A DNA stretch of 36,843 bases from NCBI GenBank assembly GCA_003151735.1, contig PLYI01000078.1, positions 1 through 36,843 on the forward strand. The letters are read 5' to 3'. The number at the start of each line of letters is the position of its first letter. The first letter of the stretch is position 1. Position numbers and translations under genes: made by a program. Below are positions 16,338 through 25,074 of this stretch, piece by piece. The notes beneath the pieces are model-generated. The model saw only the letters and a list, made by a program, of their open reading frames with translations. It was not told the origin of the DNA and made no database searches. Origin of the DNA: Candidatus Bathyarchaeota archaeon (GTDB lineage Archaea > Thermoproteota > Bathyarchaeia > Bathyarchaeales > Bathycorpusculaceae).

Positions 16338-17579
16338 TCAAGCTAAAGATTCCCTGAATGATCGAAGCGCATCGTCTATTACTTTGCTTGGGTCGTCTTT
16401 ATGCTCTTTAAGTTGGAGCATTTTTATCAAATCTTGGTCATTTAAGCACAGAATCAATTTATCGTCTTCCAACCAAAGTCTCTTTTGCTCTTTTATTGCG
16501 TTTTTACTTAATCCTTTTCTCGTTAGAATTATTGCCATGTTGCCAAGCCGTTTCCTTCCCAAATACTTTGATGTAATTACAACTTGATTCTGTTTTAGCA
16601 GTGTTCCATAGTTTTTGCACTCTACAATTATCGATAAGGACTCATGAACGATGCTTACCCAATGCCAGAATCCGTTTACATCATGCGGTATGTTGAATAT
16701 TAAATCTCGTCGCTGGCTTCCACCAGTTGAGGCTGTACTAGATTCCTCGAGCGGTCCCAGTAGAGGCGGTATTAGCGTATAGGAAAGAATTTCTTTGCAT
16801 GCATCCTGATATAGCCTCCACTTGCTATCAAATAGAGCCTTTTTCGTTTCTACCTTATTGCCATCGCTTGGAAGGCAATCTTTCAATTTTTGCTCAAATA
16901 GGGCTGCTCTTGATTTTTCAGTAACAGGTAGACTTTCTTTTACAACGTGCAATTCGCTGGTTGGAAAATAGTGAAAAGAGGCTTGAAAAAGATTTTTAGA
17001 TATAATGGAGTTCAATTGCTTTTGTGTTTCTGACCATGCTATCAGTGCATCTGATGGAGTTTCTAATCTCGGTATTCTGTATTTGCTTAATACTTGCGAG
17101 AGTTCTACCGACTGCCTTCTAAAGGCTTCTAAGGAAGGATTTGAAGCTTGCAGACTATTGAGTAGCCTTTTATTGGCGTCATAGCAAACCCCCCAAAGGT
17201 TGTTCAAAGGTTCAAGTTTCTCTTTGTAAAGCTTTTCTCCAATTGCTTTGATTTCAGAATTTTGATCGTTTCTAAGTAGCCCAATTAGATCCGTATACAA
17301 TATGTAAGGTATGTTCTCTGATTCTTTTTTAGAGAGATCATTAGCTATTTTTAATCTTACAGCTAATGCTTTGTCTTTCGATAATTCTTTCAGTAGCTTA
17401 ACCGCCTGCTCGGGAAGGCTATAGTGTTTTTTAAGGAGAATGTCAATGGCTGTTAACCTTTCAACTTCTGGACCGGTTGCTAAGGTCACCACCCGTTTCC
17501 ACAGTTCATCATCTACCTTTCGCTCATAGAAAAACAGGTTAGATTCCTTTTTCTTGTCATCCGAGTTGTTATTTGACAT
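16338..17579 (-). CDS. Helical-repeat plus PD-(D/E)XK-like protein, possible defence cargo
   Basis: 413 residues from the ATG at 17579, which has a perfect GGAGGT Shine-Dalgarno; an ATG ten codons upstream lacks one. Residues about 25-160 are HEAT-like alpha-helical repeats (ERLTAIDILLKKHYSLPEQA). The C-terminal part holds a restriction-endonuclease-like signature: an Asp in RRDLIFN (about 292), then IIVECKNYG (E320, K322) and NQVVITSKYLGRKRLGNMAIIL, the order expected of Mrr-type nucleases. It lies between the tail and packaging genes with about 270 bp and 630 bp of non-coding DNA around it, a typical cargo position. A role in cleaving competing DNA or sensing infection is inferred; no known defence family was recognised. 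Confidence 0.55.
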   Translation of the reverse strand: MSNNNSDDKKKESNLFFYERKVDDELWKRVVTLATGPEVERLTAIDILLKKHYSLPEQAVKLLKELSKDKALAVRLKIANDLSKKESENIPYILYTDLIGLLRNDQNSEIKAIGEKLYKEKLEPLNNLWGVCYDANKRLLNSLQASNPSLEAFRRQSVELSQVLSKYRIPRLETPSDALIAWSETQKQLNSIISKNLFQASFHYFPTSELHVVKESLPVTEKSRAALFEQKLKDCLPSDGNKVETKKALFDSKWRLYQDACKEILSYTLIPPLLGPLEESSTASTGGSQRRDLIFNIPHDVNGFWHWVSIVHESLSIIVECKNYGTLLKQNQVVITSKYLGRKRLGNMAIILTRKGLSKNAIKEQKRLWLEDDKLILCLNDQDLIKMLQLKEHKDDPSKVIDDALRSFRESLA

Positions 17580-18206
17580 TCTGGTCGACCTCCAATGTAC
17601 CGCTAACATCTATTTAGTTTTTGGCAAATCCGAAGACTTTTAACTAGATCCAAACCATTAGCGTGCTCTGGAAGTATATTTGATAAGAGATAATAAAAAA
17701 TTACTAAGCCCAAAGGCGGTTACAACCAACACACCAACTCACCTCTGGCTTAGCGAGCACGCCTCCCTTGGTTGCCTGGTTTGTTGGGGTATTTCAAAAA
17801 ACCCAAACGGGACGCTGTCTTTCCATCCTCTTAAACAGACTAATCAAAAAAAGTATGTGAGCGCATTACAAATACGCCTTCAATTCCAACAATTAGAAAG
17901 CGAAAGAGTATAGGACATTTATGATGTTTCCAGCGGCGAAGGCTACTCCTGGGCTTAGGATGTCATGGCTAACCTGAAGAGGCTTCTTAAACCTAATTTT
18001 TGTAAAAGTTGGTGATACACAATCACAGAAGACATCATTAATTTTTACTAAATTTTTTTTGGTTTGCAGTTTTCAAAAATGAGAGTTTTACCCCCCAAAA
18101 CAAAAGTAACCTTGTAGCTTTCCTCTGTTGAGTTGGGGTTTGGTTCCAACAAACTTCAGCGTTTTTCTTCTCACGCTCTTGCTTTTCCAGGATTTTCTTA
18201 AATCCA
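17580..18206. other. Gap between cargo gene and tail fibre gene
   Basis: No confident gene. A 34-codon minus-strand frame (18048-18152) ends in a hydrophilic-hydrophobic alternation (YKVTFVLGGKTLIFENC) that looks beta-like and may be the remains of a small tail-associated protein, since a Lys/Glu helix (ILEKQEREKKNAEV) precedes it in another frame. A plus-strand frame at 17680-17913 shows no motif. Confidence 0.35.
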
Positions 18207-19034
18207 CTACTTTGCTATAACCCAAACCTCATCTATCCAGTAAAATGGGTAGTCATAGGTTGCACCTCTGCACCAAAACTCTGTAACAACGTTTTGATTA
18301 ACCGGAAAGTTATGGGCAAGGCGGATCCACTTGTTTTGAGGCAATGGTAGAGCCCTAGGTTTCTTGATAACTCCGCCAACGGTTACGCGAATGGCATCGT
18401 CGTTTGCGTTTCCATCGTGGTAGAGATGATAGATAATGCGAGCTTTGGTTTTGGCTCCGGTATTGAGTGTTTTGGTAGCTGTTCCAGGACCATAACTTGA
18501 ACCTGTTGAATAAAAACTCATTTTCAAAGAAGCAGGAGAAGAATAAAAGTGCGTTGGATCAACAGGTGGATCAGCGTAAAAGTGAACGTGAGCCCAGCCG
18601 CACTCATCATTTGTGAAATCCGCATGCTCAACCACTGTCCAGGAAGCGTCAGAGTGGTCAAAGTGATGGATGGCTGTGCTTAAGGTTTTGTTTGCGTAAG
18701 CTGCCGAGTACCCTGCGTCAGTGTAGGCGTCAATTCTTATCGTTAGAGTCTCGTCGTATTCTCCTGCAGTTAAAGTTGGCTTAGCCCGGGCTGGCGTAAA
18801 AAGAAAGAATCCGCTAGCTCCCGGCGCCAAGGATCCAAGGTTCGTCGATGAGACAGAATAATCCGAAGGAGGCGTGACGATCGAGGCTTTAAAATAAAGT
18901 GTTGTTGACGGGTGAGTGTTTGTTATCCCCAGGAGTATGTTTAAGGTGAAGGGGGTTGGTAGATCGCAGACGTCGTTGTATATGTCTGGCTCAGCAACGT
19001 CGGCTGTGAAGCTAATTATCGGTGTTGTTACCAT
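18207..19034 (-). CDS. Tail fibre or adhesin-like beta protein
   Basis: 275 residues, ATG with GAGGAAAA upstream. It is almost wholly beta-rich. Residues 1-120 resemble an Ig-like or invasin-type domain (LGITNTHPSTTLYFKASIV, LAPGASGFFLF); residues about 140-275 resemble a jelly-roll or concanavalin-like module (SPASLKMSFYS, NKWIRLAHNF, FYWIDEVWV). It follows the tail-collar gene at the distal end of the tail module, so a receptor-binding role is likely. The TAG stop is followed three codons later by TAA. Confidence 0.6.
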   Translation of the reverse strand: MVTTPIISFTADVAEPDIYNDVCDLPTPFTLNILLGITNTHPSTTLYFKASIVTPPSDYSVSSTNLGSLAPGASGFFLFTPARAKPTLTAGEYDETLTIRIDAYTDAGYSAAYANKTLSTAIHHFDHSDASWTVVEHADFTNDECGWAHVHFYADPPVDPTHFYSSPASLKMSFYSTGSSYGPGTATKTLNTGAKTKARIIYHLYHDGNANDDAIRVTVGGVIKKPRALPLPQNKWIRLAHNFPVNQNVVTEFWCRGATYDYPFYWIDEVWVIAK

Positions 19035-19044
19035 ATTTTTTTCC

Positions 19045-19821
19045 TCAAGTTTTTATGATGTAGGCTACTGCGAAATATGGTGGAATTGCGGTGTGGTTAC
19101 TTGGCTGGGTGAATGCGTGGTCGTGCCCTGCGCCTGCGTTGGGTTCGTTAACTGAGTGGGTTAATGTAGCCGTTGGGTTTCCTGTGTTGCCATGGGTGTT
19201 AGTTGTAACCACGTTGCCTGAAGAGGAACCTTGCTTGTTTGAGACGCTTGTGTGGTTGCCTGGACCCGAGTGAACGTGGTCCGCGTGGTTACTCACAGTT
19301 ACGCTTGAAGGACCTCTTGTCACTGCACCATTGGCATGAGTAAGAGTGATAGATCCGCCGCTCTGAGTTAAAGATCCGGTGACGTTGGTTTTTGGAATCC
19401 CTGAATCATCTTGGGTGGCGCCAATTAGCATTTTATCTCGAAAGTCAGGAAGGTTGAAGTGAGATCCATCTGCAGCGCCGTAAAGCGTGCCTATAGCCGC
19501 ATAAAGAGAGGTGTAGGAAGATCTCAGAAGGCTAGCGCCATTGCAAAGCAAGTACCCTACCGGTATGTTCGCGATAGGTCCGGCAAATTGATAAACACAG
19601 CCTACCGGCGTGTCATCCCACTCCGGAGCGTCACAAAAACTAAGGTGTCTTGTTGCATTTATGGCCACATCCAATTGATCATTAAAGTGCCTCTGAGCGG
19701 TGATTGGAATATCGAGATTATAGTTGAAGTGCTGCCTAACCATAATTGCGATATCCAAGTTGTAACTGAAGTACCGAATGATTTCAGCAACCCTAAGACC
19801 CCCCGGTGGCCGTCTGAACAA
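19045..19821 (-). CDS. Tail-collar-domain fibre protein with His-rich tip
   Basis: 258 residues with a TTG start that overlaps the upstream gene; an internal start is possible. Residues about 12-60 hold three related 14-16 residue beta repeats (YNLDIAI, YNLDIPI, DQLDVAI, each followed by RH/QH). Residues about 75-145 form the phage tail-collar domain (IPVGYLLCNGASL, HFNLPDFRDKMLIGA). The C-terminal part is rich in HxH-type motifs (HADHVH, GHDHAF), as in metal-binding tips of T4-like fibre proteins. It is expected to be a trimeric host-recognition fibre. Confidence 0.75.
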   Translation of the reverse strand: MFRRPPGGLRVAEIIRYFSYNLDIAIMVRQHFNYNLDIPITAQRHFNDQLDVAINATRHLSFCDAPEWDDTPVGCVYQFAGPIANIPVGYLLCNGASLLRSSYTSLYAAIGTLYGAADGSHFNLPDFRDKMLIGATQDDSGIPKTNVTGSLTQSGGSITLTHANGAVTRGPSSVTVSNHADHVHSGPGNHTSVSNKQGSSSGNVVTTNTHGNTGNPTATLTHSVNEPNAGAGHDHAFTQPSNHTAIPPYFAVAYIIKT

Positions 19822-21445
19822 CTCGATTAAGGGGAAAAAAGTAGAGTTCCGTCACCTCCTGATCCACTAAGGCTCGGCTCCATAGCATCATTTCAGCTAG
19901 GGCGCCTTGAAGAAACATCCCCAGGTAAACTTTGTTTGTTGAGGTGTTTAGAGGGTATGGGTGGCTCCATGATTTGTGAAGTTGTGCGTTTATGTACATT
20001 TTAACGGTTAAACCGTCGAAAGTTATCATTACAAATAGGCGTGCGCCAGCTTTGATTTTTCCAGCGTCAGAATCGAAAGTTTGGATTCCTAGATCTGAAG
20101 CTGTAAAAGTAAAACGAAGTACGTTGTCGATGTAGCCTAATGTGAACTGCCCATCTTTATGCGCTAAGTACCTGTGAGTGCTGTTTAGTTGTGATGGGCT
20201 AAACCACCCGCCAACACTGAAGGCGTTTGTTGAATTGAAGCTTATGCTGTCTTCGATGTCGATGTATCCGTCTCCTGCGAGCGTTAGCATTTGGCACACC
20301 GGTCCCATTTGCCAATATCCGTTAACTATTGTTCCGTCGACTGGTGTGTCTCTTGGGCTTGAATCCTTAGTCGCAGTTGACGGGTTTCCTTCGTTTAAAT
20401 GGTAAAGTCCAACGAGGCCTTGAAGGTTGATGCTCCAGCTTGTACAGCTAGGCAGGTAGATTCCGTTTTTCTCCCAATTCCGCAAATCAGCAATAGTTTT
20501 CTCAACTGTTTGCTTAGGCTTATCAAGCTGCATGGAGACTTTGATTTTGGATTTTGTCATTTGCACGATGTGATACCAGTTGCCCCAGAGCATGTATTTT
20601 GGCCGATAAATATTGATGAAGTCTCCAACGTTGTATTGGTAGCCCATTGTCATAAGCGTCGATATCGGTGTCCCGGTGGAGTCGCTTTGTAGCTCAACTA
20701 GTTTTTTGGCGGCTATGTTTTGAAGTGTTGTTTGGTCGGCCGGAGTGTCTTCGTTGAAAACTCTAACTCTTGCACCTATCCAACCTGAATATCCGGCTTC
20801 CCCGGTTAAGTGTTGACCCCATTGATTGACTCCGCGGATTATGACTTTGTCAGCTATTTTTGAGCGGTCAAGACCTCGCTTACTAATGAATAATCGCTCG
20901 GGGCAATTCCAATAATTGTTTCCTCTGAGTCCAATGTTTATGGTGTCTCCGTTCGTAGGCCAGTATTCTAAGCCGGTTGCGTCAGCGATGAATTTGACTA
21001 TATCCAAGCGGTTTGCTTTGTAAAAAACGACGCTTATTTCAGCAGTTGGACATGCTCCAAGATTGATTCCTGATCCTGGAGTTTTGCTAAGAACATCGGC
21101 TAAGATCTCGTTTGCTGGAACTTGGTCATAGACATCCGTTACGGGTTCCGCTTCATCTAACATCAGGATCACAGTATCGAGAAGAACAGCTTTGATTTTT
21201 GTACTAGACACGTCAGCTGCAGAGAGGATCCCGCTGTATTGAAGCCAACCATTAAAATACACATTAACAAGAACCCCGGTGTCCACTAAATCCCTGTTAA
21301 AGTTTGTGTTTGGCAAATAGAAGGAAGCGTTTGAATCGCCGCCGAGATCATCAACTACCTGGTCGATTTCGGCTCGCAGAGGAACAAAGTTGTCGATGCC
21401 ACGGTCGAAGTATTCGATTTCCCAAGTTCCCGTTTGCACGACCAT
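19793..21445 (-). CDS. Tail hub/baseplate protein fused to a LamG-like domain
   Basis: 550 residues. The first part (about 1-330) matches the style of siphovirus tail-hub or ReqiPepy6 gp37-like proteins: WEIEYFDRG, VYFNGWLQYSGIL, and ADATGLEYWPTNGDTINIG. The last 200 residues form a LamG/concanavalin module (GLVGLYHLNEGN, DGYIDIEDSISF, FSVGGWF, LAEMMLWSRAL), commonly used to bind glycans. The fusion would place a carbohydrate-binding domain on the tail tip. The TAG stop is followed two codons later by TGA. It overlaps the next gene. Confidence 0.7.
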   Translation of the reverse strand: MVVQTGTWEIEYFDRGIDNFVPLRAEIDQVVDDLGGDSNASFYLPNTNFNRDLVDTGVLVNVYFNGWLQYSGILSAADVSSTKIKAVLLDTVILMLDEAEPVTDVYDQVPANEILADVLSKTPGSGINLGACPTAEISVVFYKANRLDIVKFIADATGLEYWPTNGDTINIGLRGNNYWNCPERLFISKRGLDRSKIADKVIIRGVNQWGQHLTGEAGYSGWIGARVRVFNEDTPADQTTLQNIAAKKLVELQSDSTGTPISTLMTMGYQYNVGDFINIYRPKYMLWGNWYHIVQMTKSKIKVSMQLDKPKQTVEKTIADLRNWEKNGIYLPSCTSWSINLQGLVGLYHLNEGNPSTATKDSSPRDTPVDGTIVNGYWQMGPVCQMLTLAGDGYIDIEDSISFNSTNAFSVGGWFSPSQLNSTHRYLAHKDGQFTLGYIDNVLRFTFTASDLGIQTFDSDAGKIKAGARLFVMITFDGLTVKMYINAQLHKSWSHPYPLNTSTNKVYLGMFLQGALAEMMLWSRALVDQEVTELYFFPLNRVVQTATGGS

Positions 21446-21448
21446 TTT

Positions 21449-21889
21449 TTAATCCTCATAAATTGAAGAGGTCAATACGACTGTTAGGCAGGATTTCTTG
21501 AGGCGCATGGTGTAGTCGTAGATTAGGGCGTGTTTGTCTCGTGATGGTTGAAAGTCAATAAGTGTCCAAGTTCCAGTTAAAGCAGAGATAGGGCATAACA
21601 ACAAGATCTCGGCTCCCCGCAAATCAAGTAATGGAAAAATAAGATCGCTCCAAAGTTGGGCATCGCTTTTTGAATCATCTGCCAAGGTTCCTGACAAGGT
21701 TAAAGAGGTGCCGCTTAAGCCGTCGATGGTGATTATGGGTTCTTCTCCGCTTTGCGTTATGTCTGCCTCGTTTGGGGCACCGGATATGCCGAGTTTTTGT
21801 GGTCCGTAAGGTAGAGCTATTTCGTTGATGTTCCAGCCTGAAGCAGGAGTAAGTTGCCCATACACTCCTACTAAGGGTCCATAAAGCAT
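21449..21889 (-). CDS. Putative distal tail protein
   Basis: 146 residues, beta-rich, with GISGAPNEADITQSG, SLTLSGTLADDSKSDAQLW and FQPSRDKHALIYDYTMRLKK. The rings of distal tail proteins and related tube-fold adaptors share this mix of a beta barrel and a helical crossing. Its position between the TMP-side protein and the hub supports a tail-tip role. No family was confirmed. Confidence 0.5.
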   Translation of the reverse strand: MLYGPLVGVYGQLTPASGWNINEIALPYGPQKLGISGAPNEADITQSGEEPIITIDGLSGTSLTLSGTLADDSKSDAQLWSDLIFPLLDLRGAEILLLCPISALTGTWTLIDFQPSRDKHALIYDYTMRLKKSCLTVVLTSSIYED

Positions 21890-22369
21890 TTAATCCCAGC
21901 TCCACGGTTGCCAACGTCCGCCTTCAGCGTCCCACATCGTTATGTATCCAAATTGAGACCCGGCGTCATCTGTTTCAGCCATCCGAATGTATCCATCATC
22001 ACTGTTGATGCTGTTTGAAAAAATCACTATAAAGTAAAAGCCTGCTGCGAGAATAACGTCGTCAAAGTAAAAGTCAACGTTTCCATAGCTAGTAGGCAAG
22101 TTGGCGATATCGACGGCGTTAGTGCTCTCTGCAATTAGCGTATCTGCGTAAGCATCAGGGCTTGCAAAGTCGCCATTGCTTGTGTATAATCTAGCGACAA
22201 AAGATCCAGTGGGCGAGCCAACTTTCATCATCCTAAACGCAACACGGCTTATGGTAGCTTGGGTGAAAATTCTAAATTGAGGTCCTACACCATCGCCGTT
22301 TGGGTTGCCTAAACCCCAATAATCAGTTGACTGCTTTGAAAGACTACTAACTATCGTTTGCTCGGACAC
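21890..22369 (-). CDS. Beta-sandwich tail-associated protein
   Basis: 159 residues with a GTG start and strong GAGGAGGT upstream. The sequence reads as a jelly-roll with segments ISRVAFRMMKVGSPTG, SFVARLYTSNGDF and VILAAGFYFIVIFSN. This pattern occurs in choice-of-anchor and carbohydrate-binding repeats. Between tape measure and distal tail genes it may decorate the tail or tip. No catalytic motif. Confidence 0.5.
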   Translation of the reverse strand: MSEQTIVSSLSKQSTDYWGLGNPNGDGVGPQFRIFTQATISRVAFRMMKVGSPTGSFVARLYTSNGDFASPDAYADTLIAESTNAVDIANLPTSYGNVDFYFDDVILAAGFYFIVIFSNSINSDDGYIRMAETDDAGSQFGYITMWDAEGGRWQPWSWD

Positions 22370-22375
22370 TTCTGG

Positions 22376-23482
22376 TTACCTCCTCAAATTCAAAGCCTCA
22401 GATATCTTATCAGCTGTGAACTCAGCTGCTTTTTCAAGAAACTTGGAGTCAGCTATGTCTCCGTAAAAATGCAAACCACCGACGTCGACAGTTATGATTT
22501 GCTGAGGACTTTCTGTTATGGTCCTTGAAGTCTGGCTTCTTTGGCTTTCGTACTGTGAAAGAGGCATAACGATTTCGGGTCCAGCCTCTCCAACCAGAGC
22601 AACAGTCGGACTTTTAACAACCCCTCCTTCAGCCATTGCTACAGCGGCTTTTACTCCAGCAATCCCAGCTCCAACAGCCGCAAGAATAATGGGAACAGCG
22701 ACTCCTATGGTCATTGTTCCGTTGAAAGCCATCCATGCAATAGTTGCAGCTACTATCGCAGCGATTGAAGCCGTTAAAGCTCCGGCTATTTTACGCATAT
22801 CCTCAGGAATTGCGCTCAACAAAGTGTCCGCAATTAAGAAGCCGCCCATAAAAGCTGCAACACCTATAGCCGCGGTTTTAGCTGAGATTCCGACGTCGGC
22901 AACCCGGGTAGAAATCTTTGTAAGTATTGAGCTGACATCGGGAAAATTATTCTAAGCTTTACTTAAGCTGTCAATCATAGTAATTGAGGTAGGAATAACT
23001 TGTAACGCAGCGGACATAATCGACTTATTCACATTCTCCTGCGCCTGCTGCGCACGCTCATCCGCGAGAGATAAGCGATCCTGGGCGATGCTCAAACTAT
23101 CCGAAGCCCGCTTAGCCTCATCACTGTCAGCCCCATGCTTAGCAACAGCATCCGACAATGTACGCTCTGCGTCTTCAACGCCCTTAGTGCTCTGTTTAAC
23201 CATCAAATTAGAACGATCTAAACTAATCTCCGACTCATTGACCCGATCAACAGCCCCATACAAACTAAAAGAAGCCGTCGCAACACCCGAAATCCCCGTA
23301 GTAAAACTACGCATAGAAGCCGAACTCTTCTCAGTGGGCGCAATAGTTTCTTCAGTTGCTTGGGCAACTCGAGTCTGCGAATCAGAAACCTCATCTAAAC
23401 TGGAACTGATACGTTTAGAAGCCTCCGCTACCGCCCCACTTGCCTCATCAACAGCAGTTAACCTAATCTCTACATCATTCAC
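22376..23482 (-). CDS. Tail tape measure protein interrupted by an in-frame TAG
   Basis: Both parts lie in one reading frame separated by a single TAG at 22952-22954: codons 1-176, the stop, then 34 codons (NNFPDVSS onward) before the next ATG at 22849, and on to TAA at 22376. Together they give about 368 residues. The first part is coiled coil (ISSSLDEVSDSQTR, AKHGADSDEAKRASDSL). The second part has hydrophobic helices (VAVPIILAAVGAGIAGVKAAVA) and the GGVVKSPTVALVGEAGPE motif that is typical near tape-measure C-termini. The start GTG overlaps the stop of the G/GT fusion frame. At about 0.15 nm per residue the tail would be near 55 nm (rule of thumb). The TAG is a nonsense mutation or a readthrough site. 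Confidence 0.75.
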
Positions 23483-24071
23483 TTAACCGAGCCCTCTCGT
23501 TTATTCCATTTTGCCCAAGCCACCAAAAACTTAAACCGAGTAAAGGATAATTTCCCAACGGCTTCAAAGGACCCATACCGCGGAAACGTACTCATCACAT
23601 AGTCTAAGTCTTGGGCTCCGCCATGGATGCTAATCCATTCTTCGAAGTTTTTTAGGGTAAAAAACTGGGTTGCTCACTAATGAACTGCAAAAGAGCCGCA
23701 CCTTCAGCCAACGGAAACACATTATAGAAATCCAAGATTTTTTCGGGTGTATATTCGGGCAGACCTGGATTTGCTTTCTTAAGCATCAAGTAAAGAGTCA
23801 TAGCGGTTTTTGATGTTGGTGTTGTGCATTTCTCAAGGACTGCAGAGTCATTCAAAGTCAACTCCCTAAACCTGACAATACCAAGAGTTGGATGTGTGAA
23901 CTCGTGAATCTCAGAAGCCCGTTTAAGCAAAGCTACAGGATCAAAGATTTTAGCAGCGGCTTCACGCTTGGCGTGATCAGCATCAGCCTTCTTCTCGAAC
24001 TCAGCGATCCGTGCTAAATTCTCCGGAGACTTTAGCCTATCAGCAGAACCTTGTTTATTTTTAACAGACAA
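23479..24071 (-). CDS. Tail assembly chaperones G and GT (-1 programmed frameshift)
   Basis: The zero-frame product (24071-23652) has 139 residues, helical, ending with QPSFLP and TAA. A second frame, shifted -1, runs from the slip site to TGA at 23479 and adds about 58 residues (LKNFEEWISIHGG, VGKLSFTRFKFLVAWAKWN). This is the G/GT chaperone arrangement seen in most long-tailed phages, directly before the tape measure gene. The heptamer T TTT TTA lies four codons before the zero-frame stop, aligned as X XXY YYZ. The fusion would have about 197 residues. The start codon is TTG; the GT stop overlaps the TMP GTG. Chaperones bind tape measure during tail assembly. Confidence 0.8.
23658..23664 (-). 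promoter_or_regulatory. Slippery heptamer T TTT TTA for -1 frameshifting
   Basis: Read on the minus strand the site is AG T TTT TTA CCC TAA, with TTT and TTA as zero-frame codons. It is the same heptamer used by HIV-1 gag-pol. Slippage moves translation into the open -1 frame that encodes the GT extension. No stem-loop was folded. Confidence 0.75.
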
Positions 24072-24083
24072 CGTTAGTCCTTC

Positions 24084-24485
24084 TTATGGTGTTGTTTCGG
24101 GGAATTCTATGCTTTCAGCTTCGCCGTTAATGTTCTCCATTAAGCCGTCCGATTCGCCTGCTTTGCATTCACGATTGAGTATGGTGCAGTTTTTCCAAGT
24201 TTCAATGAAGTCGCCTTCGCTATCTCCGTCGGGCGCAAACACTAAGTCAAATTTGGTGCCTGCCAATAGCAGTTTGATGTATTCTGGTCCTGTGAATAAG
24301 CGTTCAGCTGACCATGAGAAGCTCTGTTTTCCTGCACCTGTCACAGCTGGAGCCAAAGAATCCATAGTGTAAACTTTGATGCTTTCCGCCGAAGCCTTTA
24401 CACTGATGTTTTTGCCAAGTCCAATCGCTGTCTGGCCTTTAAACAGTCGAGCGTCCCTACCTAATCCTAATGTATACGTACTCAT
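24084..24485 (-). CDS. Major tail tube protein
   Basis: 133 residues, ATG start. The sequence is beta-rich with YTLGLGRDARLFKGQTAIG at the N-terminus, LAPAVTGAGKQSFSWSAERLF in the middle and GDFIETWKNCTILNRE near the end, the form of lambda-V/gpV-like tube proteins. Position between the tail terminator and the G/GT chaperones is the canonical place for the tube gene. It would polymerise around the tape measure. No sheath gene is present, so the tail is non-contractile. Confidence 0.7.
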   Translation of the reverse strand: MSTYTLGLGRDARLFKGQTAIGLGKNISVKASAESIKVYTMDSLAPAVTGAGKQSFSWSAERLFTGPEYIKLLLAGTKFDLVFAPDGDSEGDFIETWKNCTILNRECKAGESDGLMENINGEAESIEFPETTP

Positions 24486-24544
24486 TTTGTTTTTTTACCT
24501 CCATTTTTGTGTAATTTGCTCATAACGCAAGATTACTAGTAAAT

Positions 24545-25072
24545 TTAGGAAGGCTGGAACCAAAGCCTGGCTTCAAAGAAGATATCTCCCCCATACAGCA
24601 GGCGGTCTTTTCCCGCTGCATCCTTAAACTTGATTTCTCCAGGAGCAAACTCAGTGGTGACGCAATCTTTAGAGGCTCCTCCCAATTTGCGGTCGGCAAG
24701 GATAGCATCGACAACCCCGCCCATGGGCAAGATTACGTTTGTGAACCAATCCTTGGGTTTGTATTCCTGTATAGCAACTGTGATGACTCCTCGGACAATT
24801 ACGTTTAGCAACCCATCGTTACTTGCAGACGTGATCGGTCCCGGAATTGGGTTAATCGTTGCCTTGGGTAAACTATCAAGAGTAAATTGCTCCCCGACAA
24901 TGACCGTTTTTAATTCTGGAACACCATGAGCTGGCACTCCAGGAACAGCAGGAACCTCTGGAATCTCATCATGAGCAGGAACAGAAGGGGCTTCGAGAAC
25001 AGCTGGCACATAGACCAAAGCGGTCTTAATCGCATCAAAAACAGCTTTGTAACTGTCGTAAAACTTGGTCAT
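24545..25072 (-). CDS. Tail terminator/completion-like protein
   Basis: 175 residues. The start (FYDSYKAVFDAIKTALVYV) and the end (RLLYGGDIFFEARLWF) fit tail-terminator or head-tail joining proteins. A Pro/Val/Ala-rich insertion near residues 25-53 (VPAHDEIPEVPAVPGVPAHG) looks like an extended loop. It lies between the gp10-like gene and the tube gene, where completion proteins are normally found. Assignment rests mainly on position. Confidence 0.55.
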   Translation of the reverse strand: MTKFYDSYKAVFDAIKTALVYVPAVLEAPSVPAHDEIPEVPAVPGVPAHGVPELKTVIVGEQFTLDSLPKATINPIPGPITSASNDGLLNVIVRGVITVAIQEYKPKDWFTNVILPMGGVVDAILADRKLGGASKDCVTTEFAPGEIKFKDAAGKDRLLYGGDIFFEARLWFQPS

Positions 25073-25074
25073 GT

